The translations under genes were made by a program, and so were the position numbers. Below are positions 34,742-41,296 of a stretch of 50,134 nucleotides of DNA, in pieces. The DNA is from an uncultured Oscillibacter sp. GTDB lineage: Bacteria; Bacillota; Clostridia; Oscillospirales; Oscillospiraceae. Position 1 is the stretch's first letter. Each line of letters begins with the position of its first letter. Location of the stretch: contig CAJTVF010000015.1 in assembly GCA_910579435.1 (NCBI GenBank), positions 1 through 50,134 on the forward strand. The letters run 5' to 3'. The notes beneath the pieces were generated by a model, which saw nothing but the letters and a program-made list of their open reading frames with translations, had not been told where the DNA came from and did not search any database.

Positions 34742-35284
34742 ATGAAAAAATTCCACTTCCCGCATAACCGCCTGATCGCGGCTCTGCTGGTGCTGGTCTG
34801 TCTGCTGGGACTGTTCCCCGCCACAGCCCTCGCAGCCAGCCCGAACACGATCAAGATGGATGACTGTACCCACAACGGCGTTTCCTATGTGTCGCCCAGC
34901 CTGGGAACCTGTTACCTCCACCAGATGCACTTCGGCCTGAACGGAAAGAGTACAATGGGCTTCTGTGCTGAAAAGGGCAAGGGTATGGGCTGGTCTTTGG
35001 AGGGCCATACCTGGGGCAGCCCCAAGGCCATTTCTGACCCTACCGTAACCACCATCCGGGGTATCAACCACGCCCTGGCAATCAGCATCGGCCTGATCGC
35101 CCCTGTGCCCCCGAAACTGACGCTCTGCTTATGTGGCGCTTGTGCTGACGCTTTTCGCGGCACAGGCGCTTTTGCTTTGCGGGAAGCAGTACCGGGACAG
35201 GCTGACGCTGGACTATTACACCCATGTGGATGCCTGTTCTGTAAAGGCGGAGATGGAGCGGCTGGCCGCGTAGTAGAAAGATAG
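34742..35284 (+). pseudogene. Thioester-domain adhesin, truncated head fused to unrelated DNA
   Basis: The first 105 or so residues are the head of an ICE thioester-type surface protein: signal peptide (ending TALAASPN), then GTCYLHQMHFGLNGKSTMGF, with the thioester cysteine probably in GFCAEKGKG. At about 35060 homology ends. The remaining frame to 35284 is cysteine- and glycine-rich and looks like an out-of-frame read. In another frame, 35130-35273 reads a hydrophobic stretch and then KQYRDRLTLDYYTHVD. I could not assign that fragment. Confidence 0.7.
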
Positions 35285-35560
35285 CGTACAGGCGCTTTTA
35301 CTACTTCCGTACTACGTTTCAGCGCAAAGTCACGCCGGGAAACGCCGACATATGCGAATTACTCTCCCAAACGGCAAATGGCGGAAACGCCTGAAAATCA
35401 AGGCATTGCCGCCATTTGCCGAGTTACATAAGGTTAGGGCTGGAAATTATAAAATCTTTTGACATAAACCTTTACAAATTCTACGATGCTGGAAACAGCT
35501 GGAACTACAGGCGGCCCCAGCAGGGCGGCGCCCAGATGTGAGAGAAAGGAGCAACGACAC
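35285..35560. other. Gap with the presumed right edge of the reduced ICE
   Basis: About 280 nt without a gene. It contains the 13-bp inverted repeat at 35371-35421 and, after it, AT-rich DNA with TTGACA at 35459-35464 that could serve the following lipoprotein gene. Confidence 0.45.
35371..35421. repeat. Strong inverted repeat
   Basis: CGGCAAATGGCGG (35372-35384) and its exact complement (35409-35421) flank 24 nt that include another short pair (GCCT / AGGC). There is no T-run. It may be an ICE end or recombination site. Confidence 0.6.
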
Positions 35561-36229
35561 ATGAAAAAGAGATGGACTATCCTGCTCTGCACCTTGCTGC
35601 TGTGCGCCCTCTGCGCCTGCGGCGGCCAGGCCTCCCAAACGGAGGACGTCCCCGCCCCGGAGGACGCCGGGGAACCGGCGGAGCGGAGCGCCCCGGCCCC
35701 TGCTGAGACGGAGGCCGCCCAGGACCCTGTGGAGACAGAGCCTGTTCAGGACCCGGCGGAGACGGAGGAGAACGACGGGCAGGACCAGACGGAGCCCTCC
35801 TCCGATGAGGAGGAGCCCCCAGCGGAGGAGGCCCAGGCCCCCAAAGCGGAGACCCCGGCTCCTCCTCCGGCAAAGACCCCGCAGCCCGCCGCCCAGGCGC
35901 AAACGCCCAAGGAGCAGCCCGCTCCAAAACCGGAGCCTCAGCCGGAACCGAAGCCTGACCCGAAACCGGAACCCGAACCGGAGCCCGAGCCGGAGCCCGA
36001 GCCGGAACCCGAACCGGAGCCCGCCCCGGCAGCAGACCGCAAGGCCGTGGCCCAGGGGCTGGTGGGGCGCCCGGTCAGCGAGCTCTACGCCGCCATCGGC
36101 CGCCCCATCTCCTCCGACTACGCGCCCAGCTGCCTCATTGACGGCGAGGACGGTGAGCTGATCTATGACGGCTTCGTCGTCTACACGGAGAAGGGCGCGG
36201 ATTATGAGACGGTCTACGCCGTGTTTTGA
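35561..36229 (+). CDS. Lipoprotein with proline-glutamate repeat stalk
   Basis: A 222-residue lipoprotein: lipobox LCAC (cysteine near residue 20), then a long acidic, proline-rich region. About residues 125-160 hold a PEPE/PKPE-type tandem repeat that must be extended. A small C-terminal domain of about 70 residues follows (GLVGRPVSELYAAIGRPISS, and DGFVVYTEKG). The layout suggests that the domain is held away from the membrane. Function is unknown. GAAAGGAG precedes the ATG. Confidence 0.8.
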   Translation: MKKRWTILLCTLLLCALCACGGQASQTEDVPAPEDAGEPAERSAPAPAETEAAQDPVETEPVQDPAETEENDGQDQTEPSSDEEEPPAEEAQAPKAETPAPPPAKTPQPAAQAQTPKEQPAPKPEPQPEPKPDPKPEPEPEPEPEPEPEPEPEPAPAADRKAVAQGLVGRPVSELYAAIGRPISSDYAPSCLIDGEDGELIYDGFVVYTEKGADYETVYAVF

Positions 36230-36301
36230 CGCGTTCCGCGCTGCGGGAAGCGTAAAATACTGCTGACAAGCTCAGCCTGACCCTTGGAGGATATCATCTT
36301 G

Positions 36302-38686
36302 ATGAATCGAAAGTTCATTCTGGCCGGAGCCGCCGCCTTTGCGCTGGCGGCTTTGGCCTTGGCCGCCGCTTACTTTTACATACCCGGCGGTGTACGCCCC
36401 AGCTTTGAGGAGGGAGACGTCCGCGTCTGCCTCAATGAGGATGGAACCATTCTGCTGGACTGGCCCGAGGCCCGTTCGGAGCCTCTGCCGGAAAACGGGG
36501 AGGACGGCGGTTCTCCGGCGGAAGGGGACGGTCCGGGCGGCGCTCCGCAGAACGCTGTATGTTATGACCTGGACGTCCAAAGCGGAGACCGCCATGTGCA
36601 GAAGCTGCAAAGCTCCCCCGGCGTCCTGCTGGACTCCCTGACCCTCCCCATGACGGTCCGCGTCCAGGCCGTTGTGGAGGGAAAGAACCTTTTGGGCATG
36701 CCCCGGAGGCTGACCAGCCAAACTCTGATCGTGGAGGTGGCGGACGCGGACCTCTCCGCGCCGGAGGCGGTGGGGACCCCGGGGCCGGGGAGCCTGGCCC
36801 TCTCCTGGAAGCAGCCGGGGCAGGTCCCGGAGCTCTACGAGGTCTTTTCCCTGGAGGACGGCGTTTCCCTTCCAGTGGCCTCCACCAGTGAACAGCAGGT
36901 GGACTTGAAGGTCCGCAAAACCGGCGGCGACCTGGTCCTGCCCGGCTATCACCGCCCCTTGGAAATCCACGTCCGAGCCGCTGTCCGGGGGGAGGGCTAC
37001 ATCCTCTGCGGCCCCGCCTCTAACGGCGTACGCGTGGAGCGGCAGGACCTGCTGGGCGACGACTTGAACCTCGTCTCCCGGGAAACGGAGCCCCTGGCCT
37101 ACACCCTGGAGTGGGACGAAACCCGGGGAGAGTACTACGAGCTCCAGGAGTGGAGCCCGGAAGGCTGGACCCTGCTGGAGACCCTGGACCCGGCGGAGAG
37201 CTTCGCCTATGAGCTGGGCCGCCTGGGCTCCGGGTCTCATCACCGCTTCCAGGTGGTGGCGAAGGACCGAAACGGCACCGTCCGCTCCTCGGAGGAGGCG
37301 GAGTTTTTCGCCTCCATCGACCCCCTGTACGCCACCATCTGGCCTATCATCGACCAGCCCTTCTATGAAAAAGCGGACAGCGCCGCCGCCTCCCTGGGGA
37401 AAATCCCCGGCGGGACCGCCCTCTGCGTGCTGGAGGAGAGCGGGGACTGGTTCCAGGTCCGGTATCAGGACCAATACGGCTGGGTGGACAGCCGTTTCTG
37501 CATGATCAACCTGCCGGAGTATGTGGGGGACCACTGCTCCTATGACATTACCAACAGCTACCGCTCCGTCTTCAAGGTCCACGAAAACCCCATCGCCCTC
37601 ATTACAGACCAGGTGGTCAAGGGCTTTGAGCACATTCAGGAGGAGGATGGGCAGTTCGTGGTCCCCTATCTGTATCCCTGTGCGAAAAAACTGCTTTCCG
37701 CCGCCCAGGCGGCGGAGGCCGACGGCTACCGCCTGAAAATCTACGAGGCGTTCCGCCCCAACGAGGCCACCCGCTTCCTCTACGACACCACCGCCGAACA
37801 GCTGGAGTGGGCCGCCCTGGTTTATGACGAGGTGGAAAACGAGGACGGGACGTTCAACGCCCTGGACCCCGTCACCGGATGGGTGGTAGACCTGGCGGAC
37901 GGCCTCCTGATCGACCCGGAGACCGATGAGAAGATCAGCCGGGAGGACCTGGCCCTGCGCCAGGCGGAGGAGGCGGAGGAAGCGATGGAAGAGGACGGCG
38001 TCCCCTCCGGGGAAGGGCTGATGCTTGGCGCGGTAGTGCCGGAGACGGAGGAACCGCCCCAGGAAACCCCGCCGGACCCCTCCCAGCCCTTTTTCGCCCT
38101 GCCGGAAGACGGCGAGGGTGGCAGCCTGGACCCGGCGGAAGCCCCCCAGCCTGTCCCGCAGCCGGAAAGCGAGGCCCCGGAGGGCGAGCCGCCGGAGAGC
38201 GAAGGGGACGAGGAGCCGGAATATGAAACCTACTTCTGGATCATGACCAACAACGGGCAGTTCAGCCTGGGGAGCTTCCTGGCCCGGGTGGCCTCCGCCC
38301 ACAACCGGGGCATTGCCCTGGACCTGACCCTGGAGAAAATCGACAGCGGCGAGGAGCTGGCCATGCAGAGCGCCATTCATGACCTGAGCTGGTACTCCGC
38401 CGCCTACCTGAACAACGACAACGCCAAGCTCCTGGAGAAGTACATGACCGCCACGGGCATGCGGGGCCTGAGCTCCGAGTGGTGGCACTTCCAGGACGAC
38501 GAGACCCGCGAGGCCATCGGCCTGACCAGCTACCTCTTCAAAGGGGTGGACCTGAGCGGCTGGACCCGGGACAGCCGGGGCTGGCGCTACCGGAACGCGG
38601 ACGGCAGCGTCTACAAAAACACCACCTTCACCGTGGACGGGAAGCACTATACGGCGGACCAGGACGGCTATAGTCAACAGACTTGA
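36302..38686 (+). CDS. Secreted VanX-like (M15D) peptidase with SH3 and repeat modules
   Basis: A 794-residue extracytoplasmic protein. An N-terminal membrane segment (residues 5-27) leads to two beta-rich modules resembling fibronectin type III (about 40-330) and an SH3-like domain (about 340-405, TALCVLEESGDWFQVRYQDQ). The M15D domain (about 430-745) carries the VanX motifs: YEAFRP near 480, zinc ligands in SAHNRGIALDLTL near 665 and SEWWHF near 726. A long acidic, proline-rich insert separates the first from the second motif. The last 40 residues look like a wall-binding repeat (GWRYRNADGSVY). It may cut D-Ala-D-Ala from wall peptides outside the cell. Cytoplasmic VanX function is excluded by the export signal. 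Confidence 0.85.
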   Translation: MNRKFILAGAAAFALAALALAAAYFYIPGGVRPSFEEGDVRVCLNEDGTILLDWPEARSEPLPENGEDGGSPAEGDGPGGAPQNAVCYDLDVQSGDRHVQKLQSSPGVLLDSLTLPMTVRVQAVVEGKNLLGMPRRLTSQTLIVEVADADLSAPEAVGTPGPGSLALSWKQPGQVPELYEVFSLEDGVSLPVASTSEQQVDLKVRKTGGDLVLPGYHRPLEIHVRAAVRGEGYILCGPASNGVRVERQDLLGDDLNLVSRETEPLAYTLEWDETRGEYYELQEWSPEGWTLLETLDPAESFAYELGRLGSGSHHRFQVVAKDRNGTVRSSEEAEFFASIDPLYATIWPIIDQPFYEKADSAAASLGKIPGGTALCVLEESGDWFQVRYQDQYGWVDSRFCMINLPEYVGDHCSYDITNSYRSVFKVHENPIALITDQVVKGFEHIQEEDGQFVVPYLYPCAKKLLSAAQAAEADGYRLKIYEAFRPNEATRFLYDTTAEQLEWAALVYDEVENEDGTFNALDPVTGWVVDLADGLLIDPETDEKISREDLALRQAEEAEEAMEEDGVPSGEGLMLGAVVPETEEPPQETPPDPSQPFFALPEDGEGGSLDPAEAPQPVPQPESEAPEGEPPESEGDEEPEYETYFWIMTNNGQFSLGSFLARVASAHNRGIALDLTLEKIDSGEELAMQSAIHDLSWYSAAYLNNDNAKLLEKYMTATGMRGLSSEWWHFQDDETREAIGLTSYLFKGVDLSGWTRDSRGWRYRNADGSVYKNTTFTVDGKHYTADQDGYSQQT

Positions 38687-38711
38687 AAAGAATCATCCTG
38701 ATTCTTTTCAA
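38683..38711 (+). terminator. Hairpin overlapping the stop of the VanX-like gene
   Basis: TTGAAAAGAATCA and its perfect complement with a 3-nt loop; the T-run (TCTTTTC) lies within the second arm. It probably ends transcription of the VanX-like gene. Confidence 0.55.
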
Positions 38712-38781
38712 CCTGGCCGCAGTTTTACTGCCGCCAGGGGCCGTGTAAGCGGCCGTGTGTTTGACTTCATAGTTGGAGCAC

Positions 38782-38848
38782 ACGGGCAAAGCCCGTCCAG
38801 CGGGTCTTTGACCCGCTGGTGGAACATCCGCGAATCGCGGATGTTCCA
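38782..38848. repeat. Cluster of three palindromes
   Basis: ACGGGC-AAA-GCCCGT (38782-38796), CCAGCGGGTC-TTT-GACCCGCTGG (38797-38819) and TGGAACATCCGCGA-A-TCGCGGATGTTCCA (38820-38848) follow with no gap. No gene lies here. Such runs can be a repeat family or a recombination or protein-binding site. Confidence 0.6.
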
Positions 38849-38892
38849 GTGCTTTCACTATATATCCAGGAATGAGCCCTCCGCGTTTCATG

Positions 38893-38931
38893 AAAAAAGC
38901 CCCCGGAAACCACGGTTTCCGGGGGCTTTTT
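38893..38931. terminator. Bidirectional terminator between VanX-like and SLH genes
   Basis: AAAAAAGCCCCCGGAAACC, a 3-nt loop, then GGTTTCCGGGGGCTTTTT. A T-run on either strand serves the SLH gene (ending at 38949, minus strand). Confidence 0.9.
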
Positions 38932-38948
38932 ATCTTAGGGGCGTTTGC

Positions 38949-40652
38949 TTATTTCCCGATGCTCACGCAGAAGCGGTGGAGGATCGCCGCCGCCTGGCCC
39001 CGGGTCGCGCCGCCGGAGGGATTCAGGCGGCCGTCGGAGGTGCCGTTCACCAGGCCGGCGGCGTTGGCCCAGGAGAGAGCGTCCTTGGCGTAGGAGGCTG
39101 CCGCCGCGCTGTCGGAGAAGGTTCCCAGGTCCGCTCGCTGGGTGGACACATAGCCCTTGTAGGCGTTATAGCGGAACAGGAAGGCGGCCAGCTGCTCCCG
39201 GGTGATAGAGTCGCCGGGCCGGAAGAGGCCGTCCTTGCCCCCGGCGGTGATGCCGTTGGCGGCGGCCCATTTCACCGCCTTCTCGCAGTAAGAGCCGGCG
39301 GCCACGTCGGGGAAGCCCGTGCCGCTGACGGCGGGCTGGCCCTCCAGGCGGTAGAGGATGGTCACCAGCTGGCCCCGGGTGACGGGGGACTGGGGATTGA
39401 ACCGGCCCTCGCCCACGCCGCTCATCAGGCCCTTTTGGCTGACGTAGGCGATGTCGGCGGCGAAGGCGCTGCCGGCGGCCACGTCGGAGAAGGTGGAGGG
39501 GCCGACGGGCTTGGTCACGGTAAACCGGATGTTCAGCTTTGTGGATTCGCCGCTGCCACAGAGCTCCACCACGCCGTTGTAGACGTTGGCGGGGAGGCCC
39601 GTCCGGGGACGGACGGTAAAGGTGGTGCTCCCTCCGGCGGGCAGGGACGTCTGGTTCAGGAGGCTGATCTCATAGCTGTAGGACGCGGGCTGCTCCAGAC
39701 GGATGGCGTGCTCCGTGTTGTTCTTCACGGTGACCGTCTTGACTGCCAGGGCCGTGTAGCCCTCCTCCACCGTGCCGAAGTCCAGGGCGCCGGGCTCCAC
39801 CGTCAGGGGGTCCAGCTTCTTTTCGATCACCACGGTGGCCTTGAATGCGGCGGTGGCGTTCTCCCGGGTCTGGAAGGTGATAGTGTCGGTGTAGGCGCCC
39901 ACGGCCAGGCTCTGCTTGGGGACGATTTTATATTCGGCCTTTTCGCCGTTTTTCAGCGTTACGGAGTCGCTCCCCACGGCGGTGACGGTAAAGTGGTCGT
40001 TTCCTTTTACGGTGGACATCTGCACGCTGGAGGCGCCCTTGTTCTGGATGGTGACGGTGATTTCCGTTTCCTTGGCTTCCTTCTCGGTGTAGCCCTCCTT
40101 GAGCTTACCCAGGTCCTTGCTGGCGGGGTCTGCGGTGATGGAGTAGCCGCTTTCCACCACGGTGGCGCAGAGGTTGATGTCAAAGGAGCTGGAGCCGCTG
40201 CCGCCCACGAAGGAGGCGGTGATGGTCAGCCGCCGGTCGTAGGTCCCCGTGCTGCTGGCGCTGGTCAGCTGCACCGTGACGGTGGCGGAGCTGCCGGCGG
40301 TCAGGGAGCTGGGGATGCCGGAGACGCTGTAGCCGCTGGGGGTGGAATACGTAAGCGTCATCGTGTAATCACTGTTGTTTTTGATCGTGAAGGTCTGGGT
40401 CCGGCTGCTGCTGGACGCGTTCTTCTCCAGGGTGCCGAAGTTCACGGAGGAGGGGTAGGAGAAGTCGCTGGAGGCAGGAGGCTGCTCGGGCTTCTCCTCG
40501 GGTTTTTCTTCTGGTGTTTCACTATTACCAGAGCCCTCGCTAGTAGTGGGGTTATTGGTACCGGCTTCTTCCGCCGCCGCAGGCACGGCGGCCAGGCTTG
40601 CCAACAGGCAGAGCGCCATCAGCAAAGCTAATAATTGACTCTTTCGTTTCAT
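38949..40652 (-). CDS. S-layer-homology protein with Hydin/ASPM-like beta domains
   Basis: A secreted surface protein of 567 residues. Signal peptide (ending VPAAAEEAG), a Ser/Glu/Pro linker, then three or four Ig-like modules of the choice-of-anchor or ASPM-SPD2-Hydin type (each with an FGTLE / LGKLKEGYTE / FGTVEEGYTA lead). Three SLH modules end the protein (from about residue 390: FNPQSPVTRGQLVTILYRLE, GITAGGKDGLFRPGDSITRE, DGRLNPSGGATRGQAAAILH). The start at 40652 is chosen over the longer frame because AAGAGGAAAGG lies near it and a signal peptide follows. It is the last gene before attR. Confidence 0.9.
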   Translation of the reverse strand: MKRKSQLLALLMALCLLASLAAVPAAAEEAGTNNPTTSEGSGNSETPEEKPEEKPEQPPASSDFSYPSSVNFGTLEKNASSSSRTQTFTIKNNSDYTMTLTYSTPSGYSVSGIPSSLTAGSSATVTVQLTSASSTGTYDRRLTITASFVGGSGSSSFDINLCATVVESGYSITADPASKDLGKLKEGYTEKEAKETEITVTIQNKGASSVQMSTVKGNDHFTVTAVGSDSVTLKNGEKAEYKIVPKQSLAVGAYTDTITFQTRENATAAFKATVVIEKKLDPLTVEPGALDFGTVEEGYTALAVKTVTVKNNTEHAIRLEQPASYSYEISLLNQTSLPAGGSTTFTVRPRTGLPANVYNGVVELCGSGESTKLNIRFTVTKPVGPSTFSDVAAGSAFAADIAYVSQKGLMSGVGEGRFNPQSPVTRGQLVTILYRLEGQPAVSGTGFPDVAAGSYCEKAVKWAAANGITAGGKDGLFRPGDSITREQLAAFLFRYNAYKGYVSTQRADLGTFSDSAAAASYAKDALSWANAAGLVNGTSDGRLNPSGGATRGQAAAILHRFCVSIGK

Positions 40653-40704
40653 GATGTATCCAGTGTCCTTTCCTCTTAAGTTTGGGAGGTGTCCCTTGTC
40701 CACT

Positions 40705-40733
40705 ACTCTACCGCTTTTATATGGAAAACACAA
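40705..40733 (-). promoter_or_regulatory. Promoter of the SLH gene
   Basis: Minus strand TTGTGT (40733-40728), 17-bp spacer with TTTCCATATAAAA, TAGAGT (40710-40705). The spacer resembles that of the promoter at 24880. Confidence 0.5.
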
Positions 40734-40785
40734 GCGTTATTCTCTCCCCCGCCTTCCATTAAAATCCACCGCTTGTCCATCCTCG

Positions 40786-40811
40786 GTGTGCAAAGGAACG
40801 GCATCCATATG
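40786..40811. promoter_or_regulatory. attR of the serine-recombinase element
   Basis: Arm GTGTGCAAAGGAACGGCATC followed by CATATG (40806-40811). It is an imperfect mirror image of the attL arm. Right of it the hydrolase gene resumes at 40812 in the frame left at 17510. Confidence 0.85.
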
Positions 40812-41245
40812 AGTGGGGATACACCTACGGCCCCCCCATGGCGGTAGCCCCCCTCCCAAACGTCCGGGCGGTGCTGGACTATGCTGTCACCGAAATCCCG
40901 GCGGAAAAAATTTTCCTGGGAGTGCCCAACTACGGCTATGACTGGCCGCTTCCCTTTATCCAGGGGGAGACCCGGGCGCAGTCCATCTCCAACCAGCGGG
41001 CCATTGAGCTGGCTGTCCAATACGGCGTGTCCATCCAATACGACGAGACGGCCCAATCCCCCTTCTTCCACTACACCGACGCCGGGGGGACCGCTCACGA
41101 GGTCTGGTTCGAAGACGCCCGCAGTATGGACGCCAAACTTCGTCTCGCTGCCGGGTACGGCTTTCAAGGGGCGGGATTCTGGAACCTCATGCGGCCCTTC
41201 TCCCAAACCTGGCTGGTGCTGGATTCCTTATACGATATCAGATGA
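40812..41245 (+). pseudogene. LysM-LysM-GH18 spore-type hydrolase, C-terminal part (split gene)
   Basis: The remaining 144 residues of the SleL/YaaH-type enzyme: EWGYTYGPPMAVAPLPNVRA, then IFLGVPNYGYDWPLPF, EVWFEDARSMDAK and the end of the GH18 barrel (GFQGAGFWNLMRPFSQTW). It has no start of its own; the ATG at 40838 lies inside the barrel. It is free of stop codons or frameshifts, so selection seems to maintain it. It is a pseudogene only while the element is present. Confidence 0.92.
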
Positions 41246-41251
41246 TAAAAG

Positions 41252-41282
41252 AAGGGACCCGGTTATGAAACCGGGCCCCTTT
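41252..41282. terminator. Bidirectional terminator between the split gene and purB
   Basis: AAGGGACCCGGTT / AACCGGGCCCCTT stem with a short loop, T-run on the plus strand and A/T on the minus strand. Confidence 0.75.
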
Positions 41283-41296
41283 GCGCGTATTGGCGC

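Larger units (their letters stand above)
29800..35450. mobile_element. Reduced ICE (Tn1549-like module) nested inside the 23-kb element
   Basis: ParA, ParB, a surface protein, a sortase, a CAP-domain protein and the head of a thioester adhesin follow one another as they do in large Oscillospiraceae ICEs, but all transfer genes are gone. The adhesin is cut at about 35060 and unrelated DNA follows up to a strong inverted repeat at 35371-35421. Exact ends are not clear; the left edge is set by the end of the SLH-transglutaminase gene. Confidence 0.55.
17511..40811. mobile_element. 23.3-kb skin-like integrative element inside a SleL/YaaH-type gene
   Basis: Bounded by matching att sites and by two in-frame halves of one gene, with a large serine recombinase at its left end reading outward. 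Cargo in order: citrate synthase, aconitase, isocitrate dehydrogenase, AlgI/AlgX-like pair, SLH-transglutaminase, a reduced ICE, lipoprotein, VanX-like protein, SLH protein. Precise excision would restore the hydrolase. The host gene is of a family expressed in the mother cell during sporulation, so the element is formally like skin elements in sigK. Regulation and activity are inference. Confidence 0.82.

Noticed and set aside
35130..35273. Tyrosine integrase remnant
   Set aside because: LDYYTHVD looks like the catalytic region, but the preceding 20 residues are a hydrophobic segment and no arginine or histidine boxes are seen.
36272..38677. 801-codon minus-strand open frame opposite the VanX-like gene
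   Set aside because: Mirror frame caused by GC-rich codons; the plus-strand frame holds the catalytic motifs and signal peptide.
38757..40631. 624-codon plus-strand open frame opposite the SLH gene
   Set aside because: Antisense shadow; the minus strand has signal peptide and SLH modules.
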